From NCBI GenBank assembly GCA_963724645.1, contig CAVRVJ010000003.1:372001-436000 (forward strand): a stretch of 64,000 nt of DNA, written 5' to 3'. This document shows, piece after piece, positions 25,312 to 35,116 of the stretch. The notes below the pieces were generated by a model. The model worked only from the letters and a program-made list of their open reading frames with translations. It was not told where the DNA came from and ran no database searches. Position 1 is the first letter of the stretch. Every line of letters starts with the position of its first letter. This DNA is from CAVXSP01 sp963724645 (GTDB taxonomy: Bacteria; Acidobacteriota; Vicinamibacteria; Vicinamibacterales; SCN-69-37). A program made the position numbers and the translations under genes.

Positions 25312-25335
25312 GCTCGAGGCTTGGGGCTCGAGACT
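25312..25335. repeat. Short GC-rich palindromic element
   Basis: The stretch GCTCGAGGCTTGGGGCTCGA and its flank form a small imperfect inverted repeat between the helicase stop and the next start. The GCTTGGGGC unit recurs in the element at 38780, so it may be a degenerate copy of that family. Confidence 0.35.
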
Positions 25336-25336
25336 C

Positions 25337-26272
25337 ATGCGCGGCCAGACCACCTCGGCAAGACGCACCCGCCTTGAAGGGTTCGCGGCTGCTTGCCTTG
25401 CACTCGCCGCGCTCACGCTGACCGCTCAACAACCAACCTTCCGGGCCGGCATCCGCACGGTGGCGGTGTACGCCACGGTGCAGGATCAAGATGGACGTCT
25501 CGTTCCCGACCTCGCCAAGGCCGACTTTCAGCTGTTCGAAGACGGACACGCAAAGGACATCAGCGTCTTTTCGAAAGATCCGCAGCCATTGAGGGTCGCC
25601 GTGATGCTCGACCGGAGCGCGGACAACATGGCCTTCGGAACTGCCGCTGGTGTCAACGCTGCGACGGCGCCGCTGCGCGAATCGGTGATGGCATTTACCG
25701 ATGCGCTCGGCACGGCCGATCGGGTGAGCATCGGGAGTTTCGGCCTCGAGATCGCCGTCGGCGCCAATCTCACCCGCGATCGAGTGGAAGTCGCACGGGT
25801 GCTCGACGAGGAGATCTGGAGCGGCGGCGGCACACCCCTCTGGCAAGCTCTGAGTGTCGCGATGACGTCCCTTGCTTCCGAACCCGGCCGCCATGTCGTT
25901 CTCGCCTTCACGAACGGCCGGGATACCGGGAACCTGCCGGGCTGGCGAGGCAACCAGAAATCTGTTGAGCAGCAGGCGGCCGCCGAGAACGCGATGCTGT
26001 ACGCCGTCAATCCTGCCCGTCGGGACCAGGGCCCTTCGCTGAGCAAGGAGATCGAGGCGCTGACCGCCGCCACTGGAGGTGGTCATCTCGTCGTCCCACG
26101 CGACGCCGACTTGCCCGCAACGTTCACCCGCGTCGCTGAGGAACTGCGTCATCAGTATCTTCTCGGATTCGAGCCGTCCGCGCCCGATGGAGCAGAACAC
26201 ACGATCGAGGTGCGCACCACAAGGCCAGGAATGAAGGTGCGCGCCAGAAAGAGCTACGTCGCCCAAAAATGA
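25337..26272 (+). CDS. Exported von Willebrand A-domain protein
   Basis: 311 residues with an N-terminal signal region (about residues 15-33) and a VWA domain of the acidobacterial type. The first strand is VAVMLDRSADN, where the usual metal-site DxSxS is only partly kept (DRSAD). Later come FGLEIAVGANLT, GGTPLWQALSVAM and HVVLAFTNGRDTGN. The N-terminal module YATVQDQDGRLVPDLAKADF is an immunoglobulin-like strand set typical of these proteins. The stop overlaps the start of the second VWA gene (ATGA). Function is unknown; protein-protein binding outside the cytoplasm is likely. Confidence 0.85.
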   Translation: MRGQTTSARRTRLEGFAAACLALAALTLTAQQPTFRAGIRTVAVYATVQDQDGRLVPDLAKADFQLFEDGHAKDISVFSKDPQPLRVAVMLDRSADNMAFGTAAGVNAATAPLRESVMAFTDALGTADRVSIGSFGLEIAVGANLTRDRVEVARVLDEEIWSGGGTPLWQALSVAMTSLASEPGRHVVLAFTNGRDTGNLPGWRGNQKSVEQQAAAENAMLYAVNPARRDQGPSLSKEIEALTAATGGGHLVVPRDADLPATFTRVAEELRHQYLLGFEPSAPDGAEHTIEVRTTRPGMKVRARKSYVAQK

Positions 26273-27087
26273 CGCATCGTCGGCTACTCCTGTTCGTCGG
26301 AATTCCAACGCTGGTCCTGATCGGCGGGCTCGATGGACGACCGTCGCACGCGCAACGTGGCGTGCCACGCGGAGGCGGCCTCTCGGTGGTGCTCTGGATC
26401 GACGCGACCATCAGCGTCACGGAAGCAATGTCGAATTTCATCTGGGACGACGATGCGCCACGCGACGGCATCTTTAAGGGCTCGAAAACGCCGGCATCGC
26501 TCGGAGACGCGTTTGCCAAGCCTGTAGATGAGGGATTCATTCAACGGCTGGCTTCGGGCGACCGTGCCCGCATCGGCAGCATCGCGACGTCGATGAAGCT
26601 GAGTCCGTCGTTCACCGCCGATCGTGACGGGCTTCGCCGCGCGATTCACGACGCTCTCGACGTCCGCCGCGAGGACCGGTACGGTCCAACGCCGTTGTGG
26701 GACGCGGTGGCCGCCGGCGTTGGCGCATTGGAACCCGAATCGGGCCGACGAGCCATCGTGCTCCTGACCGACGGAATGGCGACCGGCAATCGAAACAGTC
26801 TGGACGACGTGATTCGGCAAGCCCACGCTTCTGGCATCTCGGTGTCGGTGGTGTGCGAGAAGTGGGGTCCGTTCCGCGGTAACCGAATGACTTTTCATGT
26901 GTCCGATCGCACAGGAAATACGTGGACGATGATGCGTGGCTCGTTTGGGAAGTCCCCGGAAGTCAATCTGCAGCGGCTCACCTCGTCGACCGGCGGCGTG
27001 TTCGAGATCGACGGTGACAACGGAACTCTTCCGGATCCGGCGGCAAGACTCACCCACCTTCTCGCGGCTCTGCGCTCAACACGATGA
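26269..27087 (+). CDS. Exported VWA-like protein
   Basis: 272 residues with a signal peptide (RRLLLFVGIPTLVLIGGL) and a VWA fold: VVLWIDATISVTEAM as first strand, GPTPLWDAVAAGVGAL as metal-loop helix, and RRAIVLLTDGMATGN. The first motif is degenerate (DATIS). It is coupled by four-base overlaps to the VWA gene before it and the SDR gene after it. The pair probably forms one envelope complex, but nothing in the sequence identifies a partner. Confidence 0.8.
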   Translation: MTHRRLLLFVGIPTLVLIGGLDGRPSHAQRGVPRGGGLSVVLWIDATISVTEAMSNFIWDDDAPRDGIFKGSKTPASLGDAFAKPVDEGFIQRLASGDRARIGSIATSMKLSPSFTADRDGLRRAIHDALDVRREDRYGPTPLWDAVAAGVGALEPESGRRAIVLLTDGMATGNRNSLDDVIRQAHASGISVSVVCEKWGPFRGNRMTFHVSDRTGNTWTMMRGSFGKSPEVNLQRLTSSTGGVFEIDGDNGTLPDPAARLTHLLAALRSTR

Positions 27088-27824
27088 GTACCGCTTCCGA
27101 GCTGACTGACAAGGTTGCCCTGGTCACCGGCGCGAGCCGCGGCATTGGCCGCGCGGCGGCGCTCGCCCTCGCCCGTGCCGGGGCGAACGTCGCAGTGCAC
27201 TTCAACACGCGCGGATCCGAGGCGCAGGACGTGCAAAGAGAGATTCGAGCTCTCGGCCGTCGGTCCATCGTCGTCCAGGCCGACGTGTCGAAAGCCGAGG
27301 CCGTAACAGCTCTTGTGCAGGCCGTCGAGCAGGGTCTTGGGATCATCGACATCCTGATTAATAACGCCGGCATCACACGGCCCCAGCCGATTGAGGCGGT
27401 CACAGAGGGCGATTGGGATGATTTGATCGCCGTGAACCTGACGTCCGTCTTCCTCGTGACCCAAGCCGCGCTCCCCGCGATGCGCGCGAAGCGCTGGGGG
27501 CGAATCGTGAATCTTTCGTCAGTCGCGGCTCAGCTTGGTGGGGTCGTCGGACCGCATTACGCGGCATCCAAGGCAGGCATTCTGGGCCTCACGCACTCCT
27601 ACGCCGCGCTGCTGGCCAAAGAGGGCATCACCGTCAACGCCATCGCTCCTGCCTTGATCGCCACGGAGATGGTGACCTCGAACCCGCGCGCGACGCCGGC
27701 CCTGATCCCAGTCGGGCGATTTGGATCGGCGGACGAGGTCGCCGAGGCGGTCGTGATGCTTGCCCGGAACGGCTACATCACGGGCCAGACGATCAACGTC
27801 AACGGCGGCTGGTACATGAGCTGA
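27084..27824 (+). CDS. SDR-family 3-oxoacyl-ACP reductase-like protein
   Basis: 246 residues of classical short-chain dehydrogenase with the NAD(P) motif TGASRGIGRA, NNAG at the active-site strand, the catalytic Ser in VNLSSVA, YAASK with catalytic Tyr and Lys, and the C-terminal GQTINVNGGWYMS that closes FabG-like enzymes. The start overlaps the VWA gene stop. It reduces a 3-oxoacyl or related ketone with NADPH. FabG-like is the best name, but substrate cannot be fixed by sequence and it lies outside any fatty-acid operon. Confidence 0.88.
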   Translation: MSTASELTDKVALVTGASRGIGRAAALALARAGANVAVHFNTRGSEAQDVQREIRALGRRSIVVQADVSKAEAVTALVQAVEQGLGIIDILINNAGITRPQPIEAVTEGDWDDLIAVNLTSVFLVTQAALPAMRAKRWGRIVNLSSVAAQLGGVVGPHYAASKAGILGLTHSYAALLAKEGITVNAIAPALIATEMVTSNPRATPALIPVGRFGSADEVAEAVVMLARNGYITGQTINVNGGWYMS

Positions 27825-27940
27825 CAGAATTACCCGGGCTTTTCTCAAGTGATCACCCGGCTGACATTGGCCTGATCGCACCCTCACAATCCTATAAGTG
27901 CTGGCGGCACGGAACGACAGGGCCGCGGGAGAGCGACTGA

Positions 27941-28135
27941 ATGGCGAAAAAGTACAGCAAGCTGGCGCAGCGCAAGGTAGAGCGAGCGATGCACGAACGG
28001 AAGCATGGGACGCTGAAGAGCGGCCGCTCCGGCAAAAAGGTCACGAGCCGCAAGCAAGCGATTGCGATCGGTTTGTCTGAAGCGCGTCAGGCCGGCGCGA
28101 AGGTACCAAAGAGGCGAGGCGCCAGAAAGAAATAA
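27941..28135 (+). CDS. Small basic protein (DUF6496-like)
   Basis: 64 residues, almost a third Lys or Arg, with MAKKYSKLAQRKVERAMHE, then KSGRSGKKVTSRKQAIAIGL and a basic tail. It matches the widespread family of tiny proteins of unknown role (DUF6496 type). A good ribosome-binding site (GGGAGAG) lies seven bases before the ATG. A nucleic-acid-binding role is suggested by composition only. Its stop lies two bases before the convergent end of the membrane methyltransferase-like gene. Confidence 0.75.
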   Translation: MAKKYSKLAQRKVERAMHERKHGTLKSGRSGKKVTSRKQAIAIGLSEARQAGAKVPKRRGARKK

Positions 28136-28137
28136 GT

Positions 28138-30492
28138 TCAGCGCGTGATGGCCAGCCGGCCGATCGGCACGACCAGCAGTCCGTAGAGGACTGCGGCGAG
28201 CAGCATGTTCGCGCCGATGCCCCACCACAGGGAGACCATGACCGCGACAATCGAGGCCAGGACGCCGAACGCGCCATTCACTCCCCACATCCAGGCCGTC
28301 ACACCCTGCGAGTGTCGTCCGATCAGCCGGATTCCGATCGGAAAGCAGAGCCCGAGCCCGCAGGCCAGTGGCACAACAAAGACCGCTACGATCGTCGTGC
28401 GCCCGAACAGGTTCCAGTCGATCGTGCCATCCATGGCCGGCTGGAGGAGCCGGGCCTCGGCGAGAACGATGGCCGCGATGCCGAGCACCAGTACCTGCAG
28501 CCGCAGGCGCGCCAGCACCACCCGTTCCGACAGCAGGCTCCCTGCCCCTGCCGACAGAATCATGAGGAACAAGATAACGGAAAACGTGTACGTCGGATGA
28601 CCCAGATACACCGAGAACCGCTGCAGAAACGCAATCTGAATCAGCATGAACCCGCCGCCGATTGCGGCGAAGTAGGCCAGCGACCATCCGAAGACCGCCG
28701 CTGGAATGTCCGGCCAGCCGACAAGAGCCAGCGGACACACGATAATCGCGAGGACCAGCAGTGTCGCGATGCCCAGGAGCGCTTGCAATGTCGACGTGGC
28801 CGCAAGATTGCCCGCAATAATCCCGGCCGCCGGCACCGTCACTTGCCTCAACGCGGCGCCCAGTTTCAGCATGTTGAAGAAGAACGGCCGCGCGTCGGTG
28901 GGCGGACTGAAATCAAAGTTCGAATCCTGAACAGCCCGATTCACCTCTTGAATCGTGGTCGCGCGGACGACGAGTCCGAGGCGGGCATCGGCTGCTCGTG
29001 TCCACGGACTGACCAGGATCTCGAAGCCATACCGGCCGGCTGCGTCCTCGACAGCCGCCCTGTCGGCGGAGGAAAACGGCGCGGGCGACAGCAACAGGGT
29101 CGCGACATTGCCCGCCGATGCCAGGACGATGTGTGCCGAGGGATCGTCCACGCTCGAATCGAGAAGCGAGGCCACGCCCAGCGAGAGCAGCCGCGTCGTT
29201 TCGGAGACGGCGCCAGGTGCATACCAGCGCGACACGCTGAAGACGCCTCCAGGCGCGAGCGTCCGCAGGAAGACGCGCCATCCCTCGCGTGTGTACAGCC
29301 CGTTCTCGGTGAGCGTGAACGCGCCCGCCCCCGTGGCCGCCCAGGTATCGATGAGCGACATCTGCAGCACGTCAAATCGTTCCCGCGTGCGCGTCAGGTA
29401 GGCGCGGGCCTCGTCATGGACGAGGCGCACGCCGGGGCGATCGGCAATCCCCGCGAACGTGCGGTACGGTCCGGTCAGCAGGTCGACGAACGTCCTGTTG
29501 ATCTCGATGCCGGTAATCGCCGAGTTGCCCGCCTCGATGGCCGTCAGCACGTCGCGTCCTCCGCCGACACCGATAATGCCGACGCGACCGTGTCGCAGCC
29601 GATACGGCAGCGCGGTGACGTCAGACTCCACCCATCCGAGCGACGCGCGGTTGCCGTCCCACTTCGTGATTGGTGTGCCCGCTTCCCCATCGATCATCGA
29701 CCAGGCCACGACAGCGGGCGTGTCCACGGCATGCGTGCCAGGACCCCACATCCACGCCGTGCTCGACTCCGGCCGTCTGACGATCACGTACGAGTGCGAG
29801 TTCCATATGGCGTACTGAACGGTGTCGAGCAGCGGCCACACGCTTCGGTTCTTGGGATACAGGACGCCTATCGGGTGAACGGCGTGGCTGTTGAGCCACG
29901 CCCCGTCAAGGCAAAGGACGCCGAGCACCACGAGCGCCGTCATCCGCCGCCGCGCCGCCCGCGCAAAGCACCATCCGCCAAGCAACGCGACGGCCGCGGT
30001 GATCAAGGCCGTCGAGGTGATGTCCATGACATTCAGCAGGCCGATGATGCCGAGGCACCCAGCCGCGGCGCCGATGAGGTCTGCGCCGTACATCAGTCCG
30101 ATGGGGGCGCTCGTACGCGTCAGCGCCAGCGTGACCACTATCCCGGAGAGCACGAATGGGACGGTCAGCATGGCGGTGGCGACGCCCAACGCGACCATGT
30201 CCGGCAGCAGGACCGCTCGAACGGGCGGAAACGGGATGGCCAGGTTCGCCAGATGTGACAAAACGAGGATCAGGGCAAAGGCGCCGGTGGCTTCAGGCAA
30301 CAGGCGCTGGTCCAGGCGTGACCCACCGACGAAGACGAGCACGGCGCCCGCGGCCATCCCCAGCATCGCGACCGATACGGCAAGAAACGAGAGGTGATAC
30401 CAGGCGAGCACTGAAAGCAGGCGCGAGTCGAGCACCTCCAGCATGAGCGTGGCGAGGGTGACGCAGAAGAGGCCGGCCGTCAGCCAGCGCAT
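28138..30492 (-). CDS. Membrane-embedded spermidine-synthase-like protein
   Basis: 784 residues. The N-terminal third has about seven membrane helices. The central soluble part (about residues 260-560) has a Rossmann fold with VGIIGVGGGRDVLTAIEAG, an acidic residue in TGIEIN and DVLQMSLIDTWAATGAGAFT, as in spermidine-synthase-like methyltransferase folds. The C-terminal third has about six more helices. These fused proteins are common in bacteria, but whether they make polyamines is not known. The start codon overlaps the stop of the BRCT/TPR gene by one base (TGATG), so the two are coupled. Confidence 0.82.
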   Translation of the reverse strand: MRWLTAGLFCVTLATLMLEVLDSRLLSVLAWYHLSFLAVSVAMLGMAAGAVLVFVGGSRLDQRLLPEATGAFALILVLSHLANLAIPFPPVRAVLLPDMVALGVATAMLTVPFVLSGIVVTLALTRTSAPIGLMYGADLIGAAAGCLGIIGLLNVMDITSTALITAAVALLGGWCFARAARRRMTALVVLGVLCLDGAWLNSHAVHPIGVLYPKNRSVWPLLDTVQYAIWNSHSYVIVRRPESSTAWMWGPGTHAVDTPAVVAWSMIDGEAGTPITKWDGNRASLGWVESDVTALPYRLRHGRVGIIGVGGGRDVLTAIEAGNSAITGIEINRTFVDLLTGPYRTFAGIADRPGVRLVHDEARAYLTRTRERFDVLQMSLIDTWAATGAGAFTLTENGLYTREGWRVFLRTLAPGGVFSVSRWYAPGAVSETTRLLSLGVASLLDSSVDDPSAHIVLASAGNVATLLLSPAPFSSADRAAVEDAAGRYGFEILVSPWTRAADARLGLVVRATTIQEVNRAVQDSNFDFSPPTDARPFFFNMLKLGAALRQVTVPAAGIIAGNLAATSTLQALLGIATLLVLAIIVCPLALVGWPDIPAAVFGWSLAYFAAIGGGFMLIQIAFLQRFSVYLGHPTYTFSVILFLMILSAGAGSLLSERVVLARLRLQVLVLGIAAIVLAEARLLQPAMDGTIDWNLFGRTTIVAVFVVPLACGLGLCFPIGIRLIGRHSQGVTAWMWGVNGAFGVLASIVAVMVSLWWGIGANMLLAAVLYGLLVVPIGRLAITR

Positions 30493-31631
30493 CAGTCTGA
30501 AAACTCTTTCGCCAGCTCGACGAACTCACCCTCTGGCGCGAGCGCGCGGTACTCCTTCCAGTGCGGCCGCGCCTCACTGGATCGTCCGAGTTTCTCGAGC
30601 GTGACGGCCAGGTAGAAATGCGCTTCGGGATAGCCAGGATTGATGGCGAGCGCATCCCGGTACGCGGATACGGCCTCCGTGTAGCGTGCCAGATCGTGGT
30701 GGATATTCCCGACGTTGAAGTACGCCTCGAAACAGTCCGGATCCACACGGATCGCCTTTTCGTACAGGGCTTCCGCTTCAACGAGCTCGTCCTGCTCGTA
30801 ATGAATATTGGCCAGATTCACCAGCGCGGGCACGAGCAGGGGATTGAACAGCAGCGCTCGCCGGTAGGCGGACGCCGCCGAGTCCAGGTCCCGCTCCGCG
30901 CCGTCATCGAGCTGCGCGCCCTCGAGAAAGTATTTGGCCGCCAGCATGCCGTTCGCTTGCGAGATCTGCTCCGGCCGGCCAGGCGGGAAGAGCGACATCT
31001 CCACCGAGGCGGGTGGCCGGAGGGCCACGACGCGAGCAGGGACTCGTTCCTGGCGCGCCGGTTGGAAATCGAAGGCCAGCTGCCCTTCGCGGGCCGCCGC
31101 CAGCTCGCGGAGCACACTTGTGAGGGCCGCCCCTCGCTCCAGCTCCGCCGCGACCTGTTTCACGGCGTGGAGGTCGCTGAACGAGTACCGGCCGGCCACA
31201 GGCTGGACGAGTCCCCATTTTTCGAGATAGCGGAGGTGATCCTCTCGAAGGACTGGATACATCCCTCGAAGGTCGCGCGCGGAGTAGTAGTGCGCGCGAA
31301 GCGTGCCGAGGTCCGGAAGGCCAGCCTCGCGGCACAGCTCCTCTTCGGTCAGCACTCGCTCCACCTGCGCCGGAAGTTCTGCCGGCGGCGCGGAGGAGTC
31401 GCGCACGGCCCTGCTGTCCGCGCCGACGATCACAATTGTGGTCCGGGGCGTGATGGCTGGTGAGAAGGTGCCGCCGAGCTGCTCGATGAGCGCGCGAACC
31501 TCCCGCTTCGACAAAACATCCGGTCTGCCCAACAGGGCGACCTGCGCTCCGGCAAACGGTCGATCAGGCGAAATGGTCGCAGGCAAGGACACGGGCAGGA
31601 CAAGATTCGTCCCGCGCGTCCGTCGTGTCAA
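30492..31631 (-). CDS. BRCT - MerR-like - TPR repeat protein
   Basis: 379 residues with an unusual order. Residues about 25-75 look like a BRCT domain (VALLGRPDVLSKREVRALIE, then LGGTFSPAITPRTTIVIVG), similar to that of NAD-dependent DNA ligase. Residues about 110-180 resemble a MerR-type winged helix (YPVLREDHLRYLEKWGLVQP, FSDLHAVKQVAAEL). The C-terminal 150 residues contain at least three TPR units (ALVNLANIHYEQDELVEAEA, AYFNVGNIHHDLARYTEAVS, AHFYLAVTLEKLGRSSEARP). The start is TTG 31631 unless an internal GTG is used. A scaffolding or regulatory role is likely; it is translationally coupled to the membrane methyltransferase-like gene. Confidence 0.8.
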   Translation of the reverse strand: MTRRTRGTNLVLPVSLPATISPDRPFAGAQVALLGRPDVLSKREVRALIEQLGGTFSPAITPRTTIVIVGADSRAVRDSSAPPAELPAQVERVLTEEELCREAGLPDLGTLRAHYYSARDLRGMYPVLREDHLRYLEKWGLVQPVAGRYSFSDLHAVKQVAAELERGAALTSVLRELAAAREGQLAFDFQPARQERVPARVVALRPPASVEMSLFPPGRPEQISQANGMLAAKYFLEGAQLDDGAERDLDSAASAYRRALLFNPLLVPALVNLANIHYEQDELVEAEALYEKAIRVDPDCFEAYFNVGNIHHDLARYTEAVSAYRDALAINPGYPEAHFYLAVTLEKLGRSSEARPHWKEYRALAPEGEFVELAKEFSD

Positions 31632-31659
31632 GTGGTCCGCGCTCCGCTATCATCGGCCC

Positions 31660-32676
31660 ATGCTGCTCGCAGGCGACGTCGGCGGGACCAAGACACTGAT
31701 GGGCCTCTTTCGAGCCTCGTCCGACGACGACGGCCGGCCGGTGCAGGGTATCACCCGCAAGTACGTGACGCGCGATTTCGACAGCCTCGATGAGATCGTG
31801 GGTACATTCGTTGGAGAGACCAATCCGACGGGGATCGACGCCGTGGCGATCGGCGTGGCCGGCCCGGTGACCGGGCACACGGCGCGGCTGACGAACGTAC
31901 CATGGGTCGCCGACGTCTCGGCCGTCAGCCTGCGGTTCGCGGGCTGCCCCGCCGTTCTGCTCAACGATCTCGAGGCACTCGGTTTCGCCGTGCCCGTACT
32001 CGCACGTGACGAGCTGCTGGTGCTGCAGAAGGGCGTGGCGATGCCGGCGGGCAATGGCGCGATTATCGCGGCGGGGACCGGACTCGGCGAAGCCCTGCTC
32101 CACAACCTCAACAACGGCCGGTTCCTGCCGGCCGCGTCGGAGGGTGGACACGCCGATTTTGCCGCGCGAACGGCCCGCGAGATGGCGCTCGTCGACGAGT
32201 TGACGCGTATCCACGGCCGGGTGTCCAACGAACGCGTCATCTCGGGCCACGGGCTGGTCAACCTGTTTCGGTTCACTCACGGGACGCAGGATCTGTCGAC
32301 GGCCTGTCCGGTCGTCAACGGCGACGTTGACGAGGCCGAATTGCCTGCGCGCATCAGCGACTCCGCGCTCGACCACCGCTGCGAGAAGTGCGTCGAAGCG
32401 CTGGACATGTTCGTGGAGGCATACGGCGCTGAAACCGGCAATCTGGCGCTCCGGACGATGGCCCTCGCCGGCGTATATATCGGTGGCGGCACTGCCCCCA
32501 AGATTCTTCCGGCCCTGGAGCGCGGGCCGTTCATGGACGCCTTTCGCAGCAAGGCACCCATGATCGACCTGCTCCGCGCGCTCCCCGTCCACGTCATTCT
32601 GAACCCCGAAGCCGCGCTGCTCGGTGCCGCCGTGAGGGCAGCTGGATTGTGTCGAGCTCAACGCGGTTCCGCTTGA
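31660..32676 (+). CDS. glk: Glucokinase
   Basis: About 338 residues of the ROK-distant, proteobacterial-type glucokinase. It has the N-terminal phosphate loop LAGDVGGTKTLMGLF, the sugar-binding VLLNDLEALGF, GTGLGEALL, the EGGHADF segment (catalytic region), and the C-terminal GVYIGGGTAPKIL adenosine motif. It phosphorylates glucose with ATP in the cytoplasm. The start at 31660 sits 28 bases from the divergent BRCT/TPR gene, so the promoters overlap. The long open frame upstream is not part of the protein. Confidence 0.9.
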   Translation: MLLAGDVGGTKTLMGLFRASSDDDGRPVQGITRKYVTRDFDSLDEIVGTFVGETNPTGIDAVAIGVAGPVTGHTARLTNVPWVADVSAVSLRFAGCPAVLLNDLEALGFAVPVLARDELLVLQKGVAMPAGNGAIIAAGTGLGEALLHNLNNGRFLPAASEGGHADFAARTAREMALVDELTRIHGRVSNERVISGHGLVNLFRFTHGTQDLSTACPVVNGDVDEAELPARISDSALDHRCEKCVEALDMFVEAYGAETGNLALRTMALAGVYIGGGTAPKILPALERGPFMDAFRSKAPMIDLLRALPVHVILNPEAALLGAAVRAAGLCRAQRGSA

Positions 32677-32758
32677 ACCTCCATGGGCCTCGTGCTCAAA
32701 TAGCTTCTTCGTCCACACACAAGCGGCCGGCCCCTGGCCGGCAGAGGAGAAGCCTCCG

Positions 32759-33844
32759 ATGCAGTTTCTCAAGCTCGCTGCAAGTCTGACGATCGCGCTC
32801 CTCGCGGCGACGTCAGCACCCATGGCCGCCCGACTCGTACCGACGGCGATGGCCCCATCTTTCTCGTCGATCGGGCCACTGGCGTTTGGGCCGGATGGCG
32901 TGCTCTACGCCGCGGACCCTCGTGCCGCGACGATCTTCGCCCTCGACCTCGGCGCGCAGGCGTCGGGCGGATCACCTGGCACGGCGGCCGTGCCCAAGCT
33001 GGATGAGCGGATTGCCGCCATCGTCGGTACCGCGCCGGCCGAGATCTCGATCGTCGATCTCGCGGTGCATCCGACGTCCAAGAACTCGTTTGTTGCCGTC
33101 ATGCGCGGCCAGGGCGCCGCCGCCCAGCCCGCGCTCCTTCGCGTGGACGGCGCAGGCAAGGTCGACGTCGTGGCATTCGAGACCGTGAAGTTCACGAGCA
33201 TGGCGCTGCCCAACCCGGCGGCCGTGAGTCCGAGCGGGCGCGGAGGCCGTACGCAATCGGTGACCGACATGGCGTTGGTTGACGGCCGGTTGTACGTAGC
33301 TGGTCTTTCGAATGAGGAATTTGCCTCCAAGCTGTGGTCCGTGGCGTATCCCTTCAGCAGGACCGACCAGGGCACCAGCGTGGAGATCTACCACGGCAAT
33401 CACGGCCAGTTCGAGACGCGGGCGCCGGTGATGACGTTTCTTCCGTACCGCGTGGGCAATCAGCCGACCATCGTGGCCGCCTACACCTGCACGCCGCTCG
33501 TGAAGTTTCCCATCGACGCGCTCAAGCCCGGCCAGAAGGTGGTCGGCCACACGATGATGGATCTCGGCGCCGGCAATCAGCCGATCGACATGATCTCGTA
33601 CGCGAAGGATGGTCAGGACTATTTCCTGATCGCCAACAGCCGCCACGGCATCGTGAAGGTGCCGACCGCGCAGTTCGCGACTGCGCCGGCCATTACCGCC
33701 AAGGTCGACACCGCCGGCACCTTCCAGCCGGTGCCGTCGATGGCCGGCGTGGAGCAGCTCGACCGTCTGGACGGGCTGCACGCGGTGTTCATCAGCCGCG
33801 CCCAGGACGGCACACGCAATCTGGCGACGACCGTACTGCCGTAA
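32759..33844 (+). CDS. Exported beta-propeller-like protein
   Basis: 361 residues with a signal peptide ending near APMAA, then repeated short blades (IGPLAFGPDGVLYAADP, SIVDLAVHPTSKN, VTDMALVDGRLYVAGL, PIDMISYAKDGQDYFLIAN, LDGLHAVFISR) that indicate a WD40/NHL-like propeller. There is no catalytic signature. It probably resides in the periplasm or is secreted. It is preceded by GGAGAAG about nine bases before the ATG, and the following gene reads the same way. Confidence 0.75.
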   Translation: MQFLKLAASLTIALLAATSAPMAARLVPTAMAPSFSSIGPLAFGPDGVLYAADPRAATIFALDLGAQASGGSPGTAAVPKLDERIAAIVGTAPAEISIVDLAVHPTSKNSFVAVMRGQGAAAQPALLRVDGAGKVDVVAFETVKFTSMALPNPAAVSPSGRGGRTQSVTDMALVDGRLYVAGLSNEEFASKLWSVAYPFSRTDQGTSVEIYHGNHGQFETRAPVMTFLPYRVGNQPTIVAAYTCTPLVKFPIDALKPGQKVVGHTMMDLGAGNQPIDMISYAKDGQDYFLIANSRHGIVKVPTAQFATAPAITAKVDTAGTFQPVPSMAGVEQLDRLDGLHAVFISRAQDGTRNLATTVLP

Positions 33845-33911
33845 CGATTGGTCGCACAGGCACCGGAGGGAGTGAGGGCGCGTACGCACCCTCACTCCCG
33901 TCGATCCCGTC

Positions 33912-35084
33912 ATGCGCGCCTGGCGTCGCCCGCCGCCGCTCCTCTTTCTCGTCTTCCTGTTCCTGTCCGTTGCCGCTGCCTGTGGCCGGGCCGCAGACTC
34001 GGCGGCAGGTCCGCTCAACGCGACGCTGGCCGCCGGCAAGACGCCAGCCGACACGTTCGTGCGCGTCACCGGCCTCTCCGCCGCCGAACTCCGCGCGTTG
34101 AAGGATGCCCGCCTTGCCGAGCCGGCGTGGCAGCAACTGCTGCGCGTGACGGTCAGTGACAACAGTGTTGCACCCATCGCGGGCCGGTTTGTCGTGACCG
34201 ACGACGCCGTGGAGTTTCATCCGCGATTCGGGTTCGATCCGGGGCGCAGCTACTCGGTGCGTGTCGATCCCGGCAGGTTGCCTGTACCACGGGGCGAGGC
34301 CGCCCTCGATGTCCGGCTTCGCGTTGACCGAGATGAGCCTTCGCCCTCGACATCCGTCACGGAGATTTATCCGTCCGCGGCGGTATGGCCCGAAAACATG
34401 CTGCGCTTCTACGTCCACTTCTCCGGCCCGATGTCACGGGGGGCCGGAACAAAGTACGTCCATCTGGTGGACGATAGCGGGCACGAAGTACCTGACGCCA
34501 TTCTTGCCGCCTACGCGGACCTCTGGAACCCGGACGCGACGCGACTGACCGTGTTCTTCGATCCCGGGCGCGTCAAGCGTGGCGTCGGGCCGAACGTCGC
34601 AATGGGACGGGCGATTCTGCGCGGCCGGCGGTACGCCATTACCGTCGACCAGGGCTGGCCGGACGCGGCCGGCCGGCCGCTCCTCGCCGGCTTCCGGCGC
34701 GATTTCACCGCCGGCGCGGCGGCCTACGACGCGCTGTCGACGGCTCAGTGGCGCATCGCGGCGCCGCCGGCCGGGAGCCGCTCGCCGGTGACCGTGAGGT
34801 TCCCGGCACCTCTTGATCGCGCGCTTCTCGAGCGCGCGATCGGCGTGCGGTCGGCGGACGGCCGCAGCGTCCAGGGCCGCGTCGCCGTCGGGGCAGAGGA
34901 GATGACCTGGGCCATGACTCCGGACGCCGCGTGGCAGCCCGGTCGCTACGAGTTGGTGGCGTTGACGCTCGTCGAGGACCCCGCGGGCAACAAGAATCGG
35001 CCGCGCGTTCGAGGTCCTGACGGACGACCGGCCTCCGGCGACGACCGATCCCGAAGTCGTTCGTGTGGTGTTCGAGATCAAGTA
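33912..35084 (+). CDS. Exported protein with Ig-like domains (one frame break)
   Basis: About 390 residues. A hydrophobic N-terminus ends in a lipoprotein-like box (SVAAACGRAADS), suggesting acylation at the Cys. Two SbsA-type Ig-like modules follow, for example VTEIYPSAAVWPENMLRFYV and HFSGPMSRGAGTKYVHLVDD. At about 34994 an extra A in the AAGAATC stretch shifts the frame. In the corrected frame the protein continues IGRAFEVLTDDRPPATTDPE to a stop at 35084; the uncorrected frame runs to 35201 and loses family character. The function is unknown, probably envelope-associated. It follows the propeller gene by 67 bases. Confidence 0.6.
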
Positions 35085-35116
35085 ACAGGAAGGATCGGGG
35101 GCGCTGCGCCCATTCC

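Noticed and set aside
28312..30258. Long open frame on the plus strand opposite the spermidine-synthase-like gene (about 650 codons)
   Set aside because: Antisense shadow; Arg/Gln-rich and without domains.
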